Positions 19,330-28,844 of a stretch of 64,000 bases of DNA are shown here, piece by piece. Below the pieces are notes generated by a model. The model made no database searches. It had not been told where the DNA came from and saw only the letters and a list, made by a program, of their open reading frames with translations. The stretch is from the NCBI GenBank assembly GCA_022606425.2, contig JAHDVF020000509.1:248001-312000 (forward strand). The letters run 5' to 3'. How positions within the stretch are numbered: the first letter of the stretch is position 1; every line of letters begins with the position of its first letter. Origin of the DNA: Lepidostoma basale. Taxonomy: Eukaryota > Arthropoda > Insecta > Trichoptera > Lepidostomatidae. Made by a program: the position numbers and the translations under genes.

Positions 19330-20545
19330 GAATTAAAAGTCTTGGTGTCGAGAATGTAAGAGGTATGCGAGTCAAATGATTTAATGATGAATGTCGGAAA
19401 GTTCCCTTTTGAAAGGGAAGAGCAAATGACAATTTTTAATATAAGTGTGAACGAAGAGAACTTGGAACAGGTGAGGGAATTTGTGTATTAAGGTGGCATG
19501 TTCACAGCAGATGGCCGAACGGATAGTGACGTCGAAAGAAGGGTTTATGCGGGTAACAAAGTGAATGGAGCTTTAAGAATAGTTATTAGAAACAAGAATC
19601 TGTCAATGAAAGCGAAAACGGCTGTTCACAATGGAGTTCTTGTCTCATCCCTAATGTATGTAAGCAAAGCATGGAACTGACAGAAGAAGGATGAAAGCAG
19701 AATAAATGCGGTAGAGATGAGGTCCTAAGACGTATGTGTGGTAGAACGATATACGACAGGATCTCAAATGCTGATATAAGAAAGGAATGTAGAGCGGAAG
19801 AAGGTATTATGAACAAAATTATGAAAGGATCGCTGCGATGGTTCGGATATATGGAACGCATGGATGCAGAAAGAATGGTTAAAAAAGTATACTTAGTGAT
19901 GTAAATTGAGTACGAAGTCGAGGCAGACCAAGGAAAACATGGCATGACCAAATTAATCAAATGTTAAAGGTTGGGGTTCGAATTGTCAGTAAGAACGCGG
20001 CGAGTCACATCTTGCTGGAGGATGTGATTCTATAAAATGCTGCGAAATGCCCAATTGCATTCCACCGGCAACACTACTGACTAGTCCAACTCGTTGGCGT
20101 CCCTGTCGCGAACCCCGGGCAATGGGATCACAGCAGATAACGAGGAGATGAAAGGCGAGTTTCTGGCGCCTCCAAATCAGATCCAACCAGCTAAGGGAAG
20201 GTAACCCCGACAGAAAAATCCACCAGAGAAGGCAACGGGAAACCACTCTGGTCACCTTTTCCCAGGAATCACTATGGCGAAAAAGAGTGGACAGGAATAA
20301 CAAGAGTTCGGAACCTGTTCCAAATGGCGCAGGATAGAGATGCCTTTGCTGTAGTGATCGCCAACGTTGGGGGGATCTAACACGGCACCGAAAGAAGAAG
20401 AAAGGTTGGGCATGTAAGAAGTCGGAGGAATCGACGTGCGTTTATGACTCGTTGTATGAATGTGGTCGGAATAGAGTAGTGTAGCGGTCCATTCTCTCTA
20501 CCTACTCCTGCGGGAAAACGGCGTGATGGTTTGTTTGTTTGTTTC
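19330..20545 (+). pseudogene. L-B LINE 3' half, split by SINE S3
   Basis: Encodes QMTIFNISVNEENLEQV, GGMFTADGRTDSDVERRVYA, GNKVNGALRIVIRNKNLS, HNGVLVSSLMYVSKAWN, stop, MDAERMVKKVY, RGRPRKTWHDQINQMLKV. The insertion 19976-20400 follows, then GHVRSRRNRRAFMTRCMNV and a decayed end with tail gtttgtttgtttg (20528-20540). Stops and a one-base deletion at about 19727 disrupt it. It is the sister family of L-A and differs in tail and in MERMDAER/GKTA residues. Confidence 0.82.
19976..20400 (+). mobile_element. S3 SINE-like element (425 bp) using an L-E 3' end
   Basis: Exact 10-bp target duplication AAAGGTTGGG at 19966-19975 and 20401-20410. The first 300 bp are GC-richer, non-coding and not tRNA-like (cctgtcgcgaaccccgggca, gaaggcaacgggaaaccact). 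The last 120 bp encode the end of the L-E protein (RVRNLFQMAQDRDAFAVVIA, stop) and a GAAGAAG tail. The structure is a non-autonomous element that borrows the L-E 3' recognition sequence. Confidence 0.82.
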
Positions 20546-20551
20546 GTTCGT

Positions 20552-20703
20552 TCGGTCGTTTTTTGGGGGACAAAGGGGTCGGAGAGACGGAGAGGACGGG
20601 GTCCAGCTGTAGGGTCAGAATATTCCTGTCCGGAGTGTGACAAAGTCTGTCATTCTAGGATAGGACTATTTAGCCACATCAGGTGGCACAGAAGTCAAAC
20701 CTA
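20552..20703 (+). pseudogene. LINE C-terminal C2H2 zinc finger
   Basis: A frame reading YSCPECDKVCHSRIGLFSH then IRWHRSQT and a stop forms an exact C-x2-C-x12-H-x3-H finger. Upstream codons are broken by a stop. Many animal non-LTR elements end in such a RIGL.SH finger, so a LINE end is the best reading. It is too short and too broken to be a host zinc-finger gene. Confidence 0.6.
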
Positions 20704-20889
20704 GATCTTTTTTGTTTTCCTTATGCTCGTACCCATGGCCAATGGGCAGCAAGGACACACAAAACCCGGTTGCCGATCAATGGGATATAAGTTTGATCTC
20801 GGAGACGACCTGGTTTTTTCTTCATTATAATAAGCTATTATTAATTTCTGCTCCTATTAGCGTTTAGATAAAAAAAAATTAAAATCGTT

Positions 20890-21195
20890 ATAAAATATGT
20901 ATTAAGTTGAAATCCACTAATGTTTGTGTCTTCCACCGGTTTCGGCAGCTGGCTGTCATCCTCCGCCAGAAAATGGCAGCGAGCTGACGAAACCGGTCGA
21001 AGAAACAAATATTAGCGGATTTCATCAGGTGTTACAATAAACTTACTATTTGATGATGCCAACATCGGTTGGCGAAACAGCTATCGTACACTCTTTGTAA
21101 ATAAAAACAAATTGTGATATTATAACGGTGTTAGAACACTGATTTAGAAATTTTAACAGTAATATTTTAATAAGTGTATATTATCAGTGTGTATA
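20890..21195. repeat. Family G foldback joined to a family C unit
   Basis: G part (20925-21020): tcttccaccggtttcggcag on the minus side; CCAGAAAATGGCAGC, GAGCTGACGAAACCGGTC on the plus side. The C part starts with tttcatcaggtgttacaata (start of a minus C core, truncated), then a plus core (21045-21090): TTGATGA, stem II GCCAAC-ATCG-GTTGGC, GAAA, ACAGCTAT, C. The cleavage triplet has changed from GTC to ATC. Confidence 0.55.
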
Positions 21196-21239
21196 TTTTA
21201 CAGGTATATATTACTTTTAAAAAAAGTTACTTAATATGT

Positions 21240-21605
21240 AATATTAAAAAACAAAGCCTAGAGTTTTCCAATAACGTCCATGGTAGATTTCTAATCCTTT
21301 TTCTCTCGCATCCATATAGCAGAACGCTTTTAACGCCTCTGTAAAAAATTTGGAGTGTGAGCTTTCTTGAAATAATGCTGGTAGCCATATGAGGCACAAT
21401 ACACTGGTCAACTGTGGATGGAAAGAGGAAGCTAGGGTGACCTAGAGGCACCTGGAAAACAACCCTGCAGGACGAGATTAAAGCAGCAGGACTCGCTTGG
21501 AATTGGAATGGTGTTAGGTATCAGGCGTGAGATAAGGTCGACTGGAAGAGAATTTTTGAGGTTCTGTACACCACAGAGGTGTGACAGGACAAGAAGAAGA
21601 TCTAT
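21240..21605. pseudogene. L-F LINE with 5' inversion (twin-priming structure)
   Basis: The upstream part of the element lies on the minus strand (21240-21395: SIISRKLTLQIFYRGVKSVL, LYGCE) and the 3' part on the plus strand (21405-21600: GTWKTTLQDEIKAAGLAWN, DKVDWKRIFEVLYTTEV, stop, GACAAGAAGAAGA tail). About 150 bp between them are missing. This is the classic product of twin priming during target-primed reverse transcription. It was probably dead on arrival. Confidence 0.8.
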
Positions 21606-21637
21606 TTAAGAAGAATTTTCACTTAAGCGCTATATTT

Positions 21638-21740
21638 TTATAATCCTGATGAAGCTCCGGCGGAAACGAAATCGGTTGGTTATAACAAAATAAGATGGTG
21701 TAAAAACTAATTAAAAGTAAATAAATATAATATTTAACAA
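21638..21740 (+). ncRNA. Hammerhead-like core, family F
   Basis: CTGATGA at 21646-21652, hairpin TCC-GGC-GGA, CGAAA, then TCGGTTGG. The box and GAAA are intact; stem II is short (3 bp) and stem III has drifted from ACCGGT. The downstream arm gttataacaaaataagatgg recurs in part at 40.02 kb. Confidence 0.5.
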
Positions 21741-21780
21741 TGTTATTTCAATATATAAAAACCAATATAATATTAAAAAT

Positions 21781-22060
21781 TAACTGTATCTCAATAGAGA
21801 CGAAGATGTAAATTATTTGGAAACAGAATATGGTGGTCGAGACGTTTACATAACTTATGACCTGTCATTGGTTGGGTTAAGCGATCGCTTTATGTAATAC
21901 AACATTCCCCATTCACCCCTTTTACGAACACCACATCTGACAATTGAAAGTTGAATATATGCTACCATGTTGAGAAACATTTCACATATTTTAGTTCAAT
22001 CCACACTAGCGCCATCTATTGAGACTAGAGGTAAGCATTAAGTAGAAAATCTTTATTAAT
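21781..22060. repeat. Decayed copy of the TATCTCAATAGAG repeat
   Basis: Starts ttaactgtatctcaatagag and shares ggaaacagaatatggtggtc and gacctgtcattggttgggtt with the foldback at 14.33-14.51 kb. It continues into unique sequence and has a partial inverted end tctattgagact at about 22015-22026. Longer and less symmetric than the first copy. Confidence 0.5.
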
Positions 22061-22400
22061 ATGATATAATAAATTATGTATAAGCGATGAATTTTTTGAA
22101 AATTATTAAAAAAATGTAATTTGATACTTGATATTCCCTAAGCTTTTCCATCGTCATTTACAAAAACTGAAAAAATCTTACCTTTCTTGCAAGATGTTAC
22201 CTTCTCAATTCAGGTTACTTCAACATTATTTTCGTCTGAAAAAACCAAAGGAAAACACGTGGGAATGTTCCCAGATTCTGAAAACACATCAAGACTTGTT
22301 TATGCTTCACCTGGATGTATTTTTTTCAATATTACACGCTTCAAAAATAAGCCTCCCACTTTCCGTTCAGCTAAATTGAGATGTAATTTAATTCACATAC
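22061..22400. other. No recognised feature
   Basis: Two overlapping plus-strand frames of about 82 codons (22128 and 22187) lack recognisable domains. The sequence is AT-rich. Confidence 0.35.
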
Positions 22401-22413
22401 TTGTTTACTTCTC

Positions 22414-23160
22414 AATTCTGTTTACAATATTCTGATTTTGAAAATTTGGTTTGGTTCATGTGGTGCGGTGCTCCTGTAAATTTGGAGATATTTCGTGTAT
22501 AAGTGAATTGTTTTGGTCAATTTAACTGTTGCCGCACTTTATAATAGTTAATTGTGACACGTAATACGTTTGTACTGTTTTGCTGTTAAAATTATATTAG
22601 TTTTATCGTTTTTATAAAAAAATTTGACAGGTGTAAGAATAAAATTTTCATTTGTTCCAATGACAATTTGAATAATTTCTTCAATATTAATTTTAAGTTC
22701 TTGCTGGTTAAGTGCCTAGTTACCCCTAATTTAAAAAACGGTGGATACGTGTAACATAGATTAAATAAACACAAAAGTCCGGATCGTCCATGTCAACGTG
22801 TGCAACATCGAAAAAAAACATTGTGTATTATTAAATTATGTGCTAAATTAAAAAAAAAACGCTGGATTCGTGGAACATAAATTAAATAGACAATATGTGC
22901 ACCATCTAAAAGAACATTTTGTGTTAAATTATTATTATTTTGTTATTTTATTTTATATCATTGTATTTTATATTATTTGTTTTAGATTTATTTTGTGGGT
23001 GTTGGGCGATCGAAGATGAGGTTCGCAATCCATCACACCGCGTCTCCCGCGGGGCGGAAAGTAAAGGATGGAGTGCCGCATCAGTAAAAGTGTGGCAGTC
23101 CATTCTTCCTGCCTACCCTTTCGGGGAGACGGCGTGATGGTTAGTTAGTTTTTTAGTAAG
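22414..23160 (+). mobile_element. S1 non-autonomous retroelement, full length (747 bp)
   Basis: Flanked by exact 13-bp duplications TTGTTTACTTCTC (22401-22413, 23161-23173). Non-coding AT-rich body, a GC-rich segment (cgcaatccatcacaccgcgt, ctcccgcggggcgg), and a last 80 bp identical in plan to the L-A LINE end (agtgtggcagtccattcttc, tcggggagacggcgtgatgg) with gttagttagtt tail. The shared 3' end implies mobilisation by L-A. A second full copy is at 48579-49322; truncated copies at 13.5, 23.8, 26.8 and 32.9 kb. Confidence 0.88.
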
Positions 23161-23224
23161 TTGTTTACTTCTCGTTAACATCATCATTTTTTTTATAGCT
23201 AAACAAAATGTTCATAAACACAAC

Positions 23225-23425
23225 ACATAATAAACAATTAATTAATACGAATGAAAACGTCTGTTTTCTAGAAGTTATATAATATTTTATGGGTCGAAAT
23301 GTTTCACCTTACTAGGGAATTATTAAATGTTAATTTATCACAATAAGGCGAAACATGTCATCCCCATAAAATATAATAAAACTTCTAGAAAACAGATGTT
23401 TTCACTCGAATTAATTATTTAATAC
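23225..23425. repeat. Family A foldback
   Basis: Left arm attaatacgaatgaaaacgt, ctgttttctagaagtt; right arm its complement ending cagatgttttcactcgaatt. The centre holds gtttcaccttactaggga and complement-like aataaggcgaaacatgtcat. The right half keeps GGCGAAACATGTC but no CTGATGA box; the left half reads GTGAAACATTTC. Decayed. Confidence 0.55.
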
Positions 23426-23668
23426 AATTGATGTGGTCTCTCCAAAAGCGCCGTCTGCTTCTTCCCCATCACACTATGTCTTCAACACCACGGACATACC
23501 TTATCGTTTCATTTCTGATCCGATCTCTGAGGGTTTTGCCTGCGATGGAGCGTAGGGTTCGCATTTCTGCTACACTAAGAAGGTTCTTAGTTCTGTTTGT
23601 ATCGGCTCTGACCTCTATTTCATACGTCATGATGGGGCGAACGCATGCCTTGTATATTGCATAAAACA
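23425..23668 (-). pseudogene. L-D LINE fragment
   Basis: Minus strand: YAIYKACVRPIMTYEIEVRA, TNRTKNLLSVAEMRTLRSIA, GKTLRDRIRNETIRYVRG, VEDIV, stop, WGRSRRRLWRDHI. Post-catalytic RT region, 5'- and 3'-truncated. Confidence 0.75.
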
Positions 23669-23804
23669 TCCAATGTTGTTGATTGATTTATTTTTGAAAT
23701 GCAATAAATATTGTTATTGTTATTTTTGAGTTATATTCATAATAATACTATACAATGTTAAAATTCAAAGAAATTCATCGTTTTTATTTAATTAATTAAA
23801 AAAA

Positions 23805-23992
23805 GTTGGACGATCGATATTTGCGCGGGAGATGCTTATTGGTGGCGATGAGGTTCGCAACCCATCACACCGCGTCTCGAGAGGAGAATGGAGAACGAGG
23901 AGAATGGAGTGCCGCATCGGTTAAAGTGTGACAGTCCATTCTTACTGCTTACCCCTTCGGGGAGACGGCGTGATGGTTAGTTAGTTTGATAT
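23805..23992 (+). mobile_element. S1 element, 5'-truncated copy
   Basis: From ttggacgatcgatatttgcg through gtggcgatgaggttcgcaac, a short internal duplication (gagaatggagaacgaggaga) and the L-A type end with tail gttagttag. Confidence 0.75.
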
Positions 23993-23999
23993 TATGTAT

Positions 24000-24420
24000 T
24001 TTTATTGTACATCACAATTACGTTTTGGTTGTGAATTGTTAATGTTTTTGTATAATTCAAATTAGGGATAATACCCATAGTGAATGACAAAGAAAATGTA
24101 ATTGAAAAATGATATTCTAGGAAGTGGTTCAACGTATTATATTATGCATTCAAGTTTTTTTTGTTTAAAAAGCGCTTTTTAAAAATACAAAAATATAGCG
24201 GCACCAGAGCCATTCACGCGAAGCTTCTTGATTTTGGGGCGCTCTGTGGCGCGTAGTGAAGATGGTGCAAAATTGAATCTAGATAAATACTATTAAAAAT
24301 AACTTAATTTACATGCTTATTGCTAGAGAAACGCGTAGACGATTTTAAAAATATTGATTGGCGAGTATTTGAATGAAAACGTTCAATTCTCGTTGAAAAA
24401 ATCCGCAATCATCTTAAAAA
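24000..24420. other. No recognised feature
   Basis: AT-rich, with a short GC-richer patch at 24200-24265; nothing identified. Confidence 0.35.
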
Positions 24421-24434
24421 TACATTTTTTTTTT

Positions 24435-24480
24435 GTGAAAACCAACCAATCTCGCTTCCGCCGGAGCTTCGTCAGGGTTT
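24435..24480 (-). ncRNA. Hammerhead-like core, family F (decayed)
   Basis: Minus strand: CTGACGA (position 7 free), hairpin GCTCC-GGC-GGAAGC with one bulge, then GAGA for GAAA, TTGGTTGG. The altered GAAA should prevent catalysis. Confidence 0.45.
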
Positions 24481-24559
24481 CAAAAGTCACAGTCAGTGTA
24501 TTTTGTAATATATGTTTTTATTAACAAAATCCTTTATACAATAATTTATATTTAGTTTT

Positions 24560-24618
24560 ATTCTTCTCGATTTTTAGCTTCGAACGGTTTCGGCGTCCCG
24601 CTGTTATCTTCTGATCTA
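24560..24618 (-). ncRNA. Hammerhead-like core, family G (decayed)
   Basis: Minus strand: CAGAAGA (U4 changed to A), weak hairpin around AGCGGGACGC, CGAAA, ACCGTT, CGAAGC. Same order as the G copies at 20.9, 38.2 and 41.9 kb. Confidence 0.4.
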
Positions 24619-25330
24619 ATGGTATTCTTCTTCTTTCGGTGCCGTGTTGGCGCCGAACGTTGGCGATCACTGCAGCAAAGGCATATCTATCTTGCGCCAC
24701 TTGGAACAGGTTCTGAACTCTTGCTATTCTTGTCCACTCTTTTATGTTCCGCAGCCAGGACAGCTGCCTTCTACCAACTCTCCGACGTCCCTCCACTTTA
24801 CCCATTTATATCAGTCGAAGGAGGTGGTATTTTTCTCCCCTTAGCACATGACCCAAATATGACACCTTTCTAATTTTCACACTCGACAACAGCTCTCTAT
24901 TGGCTTTGGCTTTCTGTAGTACGTCTGCATTACTGACCCTATCGGTTCACGGTACAAGGAGCATTCTGCGGTATATCCACATCTCGAACGCTTCCAACCG
25001 GTTCATTACATTCACTTTCAGAGTTCAGGTTTCGCAGCCATATATAATAGTAGAATAGAATATATTCTCGTGTTACATTTTATCATTCTTTGTCGGAGTT
25101 TCAAGTTAAGATTATTGTTGCAAAAGAATGTTCTCATTTTATTTAATGCAGCTCGTGCAACTTCAGTTCTGCATTTTATTTCAATGTACTTAAGTGATAA
25201 TGGTGCCAAGGTGCATTTCAACGTTCGCACCGTTCAGTTGCAGAGTGGATGAAGAATAGTTAAGTTGCCCAAATGTCATCCATTTGGTCTTCTTTACGTT
25301 GAAAGTTCGATTGCTTTTTGGTTTTTCATT
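24619..25330 (-). pseudogene. L-E LINE, RT C-terminal half
   Basis: Minus strand, shifting frames: NGANVEMHLG, KMRTFFCNNNLNLKLRQRM, YSILLLYMAAK, NRLEAFEMWIYRRML, VPWTDRVSNADVLQKA, VSYLGHVLRGEKY, GKVEGRRRVGRRQLSWLRNI, KEWTRIARVQNLFQVAQDRY, AFAAVIANV, then GAAAGAAGAAGAA tail (reading out at about 24630). It supplies the best protein context for the L-E family; the catalytic box is missing by truncation. Confidence 0.8.
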
Positions 25331-25361
25331 GATTTATTTATATACAAAAATGTGTAAACAA

Positions 25362-25408
25362 TAGTGACAAATTTGTTTCGCCTTGTAAGGGGATTCTCAA
25401 ACTCGCAG
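25362..25408 (-). repeat. Family B fragment
   Basis: gtgacaaatttgtttcgcct and tgtaaggggattctcaaact match the minus half of the foldback at 11.9 kb: core TTGAGAA, hairpin, GCGAAA, ACAAATTTGT. Only one half is present. Confidence 0.5.
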
Positions 25409-25980
25409 TGGTCAAAAAGCAATCGAGGATAGATCATAATGTATTCATGACATCAAAGCTTGCTCAAAAATGTCTCGGTATAAGGATTTTAAAATCCTTT
25501 TTGTGTAACATGGCTTCAAATTAGTTTGTTATGCATATAACAGATGAAGTGAAAAAAACGGGAATATTGCAACCAAGTTTTTTCTCTGCGGTCTGCCTTG
25601 GGCGAAATAAAATTTACATTTTATTCAAAAGGACGTTGCATTTTCCTTTTCTAATGTTCCTTGTTTTTCGAAGATGGCTTTGACGAAAAATAATTATGTT
25701 ATCTGTGGAATGTATCTTTAGAACTTCAGTTAGATGTAGCTGCTTTTACCAATAAATTGTAACTCACTCGTATTTCCTGTCTTTTTTGTATCATTAAGCA
25801 GAGCACACACAAATAATCAAGACGAGAATAAGGATCTAGGAACGATGATAACAACCGGGTATAAGATAATTAATTACTATTAGTAGCTATATTACAAGCA
25901 AACGAGATGAAATGTGAATTTATGATTATTAATGAGGACTAAAAAAATATACGACTTATGATATGAAAGACAAACGACAC
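25409..25980. other. No recognised feature
   Basis: AT-rich unique-looking sequence without a supported frame. Confidence 0.35.
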
Positions 25981-25984
25981 ATGT

Positions 25985-26120
25985 TTTCCTTAAATAATTG
26001 CGCAGATTTTCACGATTAGTAGCAATACGTGTTTTTTTTTTGGATTTTGAGTAGATTTGTGTAACGTGTAATCAACAGACATTTCGAAGATCGTTGTAGT
26101 CTTCATGTTTAGAGCAGTTA
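25985..26120 (-). repeat. Family H unit with altered hammerhead-like core
   Basis: Minus strand: ATGAAGA (C3 changed to A), a short irregular stem, CGAAA, TGTC. The flank cagattttcacgattagtag (25999-26022) is the complement of a phrase next to the family H core at 39.8 kb (atcgtgaaaatctacgcaat), and tggattttgagtagatttgtg matches on the other side. Confidence 0.45.
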
Positions 26121-26250
26121 TATATGTATGGTGAGTAATGCATGCTTAACTCCTATACTAAGCCATGTAGCCGGGAGTGTGAGAGTGAGAAAGAAACATT
26201 TGCACTTAGTTTGCGATTTTTTTAATATATATATTTTTTTAATAAATATA

Positions 26251-26792
26251 TGAGGCGTATAGAAACAAAAACGGCAATGTCAGCATCATCAAATTGTTGG
26301 TGAACCTGTTAGGTTATACGATGCAACAATATTTAAATATTTAAACATAGCGTGCAGCTATAATTTGAGTAAATTTTATTTATACCCGTGGTTTCTTTTC
26401 CAAGATATCTGCTATTTTATAATTGACATTGCCGTTTTTATTACAAATTTTCTCACAATGCCGGTTTTATTTTGAATGCATCATGACATTGCCATGTTTG
26501 TTATCAACACTTTTTTATATGAACGATATTTGTATGGGACGCCATCTTGAAAAATATCATGTCTCGCATTCTGATTGGTTCATTTAGTAACTGCCACTTT
26601 TTCTGGGTTTTTTTACACTACCGGGTTTGTTTCAAATCTGATTTTAAGAAATCGAAAATGTATGTTTTAATGGCGGATTTGTTTCAAACCAAATGTACAC
26701 ACAGATTGTAATAATTTTTCTCTATCAAACTGAATATTTAACTCATTTTCGTATTTTGTTTAACATCGCCGTCATTATTTCTATACGCCTCA
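26251..26792. mobile_element. Inverted-repeat DNA transposon, non-autonomous (542 bp), TA target
   Basis: Both ends read TGAGGCGTATAGAAA inward and are flanked by TA (26249-26250, 26793-26794). Subterminal copies of an ACATTGCCGTTTTTA-like motif occur near 26267 (complement), 26428, 26454, 26484 and 26762. No transposase frame. TA duplication fits the Tc1/mariner group; the end sequence is not one I recognise. Confidence 0.65.
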
Positions 26793-26809
26793 TATTTTTG
26801 ATAACATTT

Positions 26810-27095
26810 TGAAGTTCTTGCTAAAGTTGGATTATTATAAGTGCCTTATTACAGTTATTTAAAGAACGGAAGATACGTGTAATATAAATTAAATAAACCC
26901 AAAACTCAGGATCACCTAGCTGACAACAAGTGCACCATCTAAACGAACATTATATGTTACATTTTTGTTATTTTATTTTATATCGTTGTATTTTATATTA
27001 GTTGTTTTAGATTTATTTTGTCAACGTTGGACGATCGAAGCGTGCGCAGGAGCTGCCTCTTGGTGGCGATGAGGTTCGCAACCCATCACATTTTC
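26810..27095 (+). mobile_element. S1 element, truncated at both ends
   Basis: Matches the middle of S1 (gaagttcttgctaaagttgg, acgtgtaatataaattaaat, gttggacgatcgaagcgtgc, gtggcgatgaggttcgcaac) and stops at cccatcaca, losing the L-A type end. It begins right next to the TA-flanked transposon. Confidence 0.65.
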
Positions 27096-27555
27096 TGGGC
27101 CGACGCTATCTGTTAGCTACTTGCCTTTGATACGACGAAGAAGTGAATAGAGATATTATGAAAATATTTATTAAACTCTTTACTGCTAATATATAGTTGA
27201 TTTATTAGGTCATAATAACGCAATTTAAAGCACTCACCCCTCTCGTAATATAGGTACTCACTCCAACACGTGTATTTTATTATTTCACTAAACGATACAC
27301 ATAAAAGGCCCGTAACTCTGTAACATAAATAATCTGATTTATATAAAGCGCCGTTAAATCCTGTCACACAATGTACTCACAATAATATTTGACAACGCCA
27401 TTAAATTCAGCTATCAAAAATATTGGAGTACTTAAATACTGGCAACATTTTGTAATTTCGTGTTCGTCATGCATAGCGAATTTGGAGAGGTAAAATGAAG
27501 TATACCCACATTAAACATATTTTCATAAATAAGAAGAGAAATCGTGTTTTGAATT
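27096..27555. other. No recognised feature
   Basis: The minus frame at 27113-27367 (84 codons) has no identifiable domain. AT-rich. Confidence 0.35.
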
Positions 27556-27584
27556 TGGATTAAAATTATTTTTTATCGTTTTTT

Positions 27585-27765
27585 GAACTATGATGTTAAA
27601 CTCCATATTAAAACATTAATACGAATGAAAACGTCAATTTTCTAGAAGTTTATGGAATTATTTAATGTTGCTTCTTTTTTTAAGACTAACACCAAAGATT
27701 TTAATCAATGATATTATCTTCAATGTGAGCAGAAAATAGTTCATTATTATGAAGAAGGAATCTGG
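27585..27765. repeat. Family A arm fragment and an 80-bp dispersed repeat
   Basis: 27588-27655 matches the family A outer arm (aactatgatgttaaactcca, gaatgaaaacgtcaattttc). 27676-27750 (gactaacaccaaagatttta, cttcaatgtgagcagaaaat) recurs at 32.34-32.43 kb and is a separate short repeat. Confidence 0.5.
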
Positions 27766-27766
27766 T

Positions 27767-27832
27767 CGTGTCTAGGCTCGAACCCAAGTCCCCTTGATCA
27801 GAAGCCAAGCGTTCTATCCCCCAGACCACCAC
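27767..27832 (-). pseudogene. tRNA-like sequence (Arg-UCU-like), SINE head or tRNA relic
   Basis: Minus strand: D-arm region GGGGGATAGA, anticodon arm CTTGG-CTTCTGA-TCAAG (loop of 7, anticodon TCT), T arm CTTGG-GTTCGAG-CCTAG with one mismatch. The acceptor stem is imperfect, so it is not called a functional tRNA. It sits inside repeat sequence with an adjacent direct duplication (accacccgatt), favouring a SINE head. Confidence 0.5.
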
Positions 27833-28139
27833 CCGATTGAAAAAGAGATCAGACAACCACCCGATTTGAAAAAGAGAAACATATTATTTCCACAGACTAT
27901 AATGAAACTTATAGAGAACCGATTTTTTCGTTCGTATTAATTGTAAAAATAATTAATAAAACATTAATAAAATGTAGGCTCTTTTGGAACTTAAAATTTA
28001 GGATACATTATTCATATATAATAGATTTAGGTACTTAACAACAAAACAATAGCGCTACAGCCCATTTTTTTATTACATATTTACTATACTTATTTGAATA
28101 GAATTCAGCCTGGTAAGCTTGTTTCATTTTCTATGATAT

Positions 28140-28200
28140 AGCTAAATCATCACGCCGTTTCTACGGAGGTGTAGGCAGAGAGGATAGACTGCAACAAGAT
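28140..28200 (-). pseudogene. L-B LINE end scrap
   Basis: catcacgccgtttctacgga and gtgtaggcagagaggataga match the last 60 bp of the family on the minus strand. Confidence 0.5.
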
Positions 28201-28204
28201 TCTA

Positions 28205-28840
28205 CACTGGCATAACTAGGGCCCGGAATAACCATAAAAAGTGTATTTTTTTCCTGGCCTTAGCTTTCAAAATGACGACATTTTTTGTGTTTTGAGATCT
28301 ATAGATCCCCTTTAGTCCTAGTTATTAGAGAATATAAAAACATTTTCAGGAGTTTCAGCGTTACTTAGTTTTTTTTTTAATTTTCGGTACTTATTGCCTA
28401 TTTTACTGTAACCATTCATATGTTTGCCTTCTTTTACCTTTTCGCTCACTCTGCAAAACGCTCTAGAAATTGGTACAGAGAGCATCTTTTGGGAGACCAT
28501 TGTCTCATTTAATGCGATTTTACTGCTGTTCAATCGTAAAAATGCACGAATCCGATTAAAAATGCGATGAAAACTGCCCTCATCGTCAAAATCCAGTATT
28601 CTGGCTTGATATAAAATCAATAGTCTTTTAATTCGGTTATCAATCTTGTCATTAATATTCTTTAAAGCCTGAATTCAGTATATAAAATGGCTGAAACAAA
28701 GTAGAATTGGCATAGCAATTGCATCGCTGTACAAGGGTAACACTGGTATTAATTTTATAAACACTAAAAAATGAGGGTAACTATCATGAACAAGTCCATT
28801 GTTTTGGCCGAATTTTATTTTTTAAAGTTTGTCCCTGTGA
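28205..28840. other. Otherwise unrecognised; family C end phrase near 28795
   Basis: Apart from the doubtful frame, only gtccattgttttggccgaat (28796-28815) is recognised, the outer end phrase of family C units. Confidence 0.35.
28318..28620 (-). CDS. Unassigned 100-codon open frame, doubtful
   Basis: Reads ILYQARILDFDDEGSFHRIF at the start, SQKMLSVPISRAFCRVSEKV in the middle and a lysine-rich end (GNKYRKLKKKLSNAE). I recognise no domain. Its residue mix is less AT-driven than neighbouring chance frames and no repeat match overlaps it. No splice sites or start context support it. It may be a chance frame or an exon relic. Confidence 0.15.
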   Translation of the reverse strand: MILYQARILDFDDEGSFHRIFNRIRAFLRLNSSKIALNETMVSQKMLSVPISRAFCRVSEKVKEGKHMNGYSKIGNKYRKLKKKLSNAETPENVFIFSNN

Positions 28841-28844
28841 ACCC

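Noticed and set aside
19986..20303. 105-codon minus-strand frame
   Set aside because: Lies wholly within the S3 non-coding module, antisense to it.
20552..20703. Host C2H2 zinc-finger gene
   Set aside because: A single finger with a stop just upstream and no linker fingers; the RIGL.SH core is the LINE C-terminal type.
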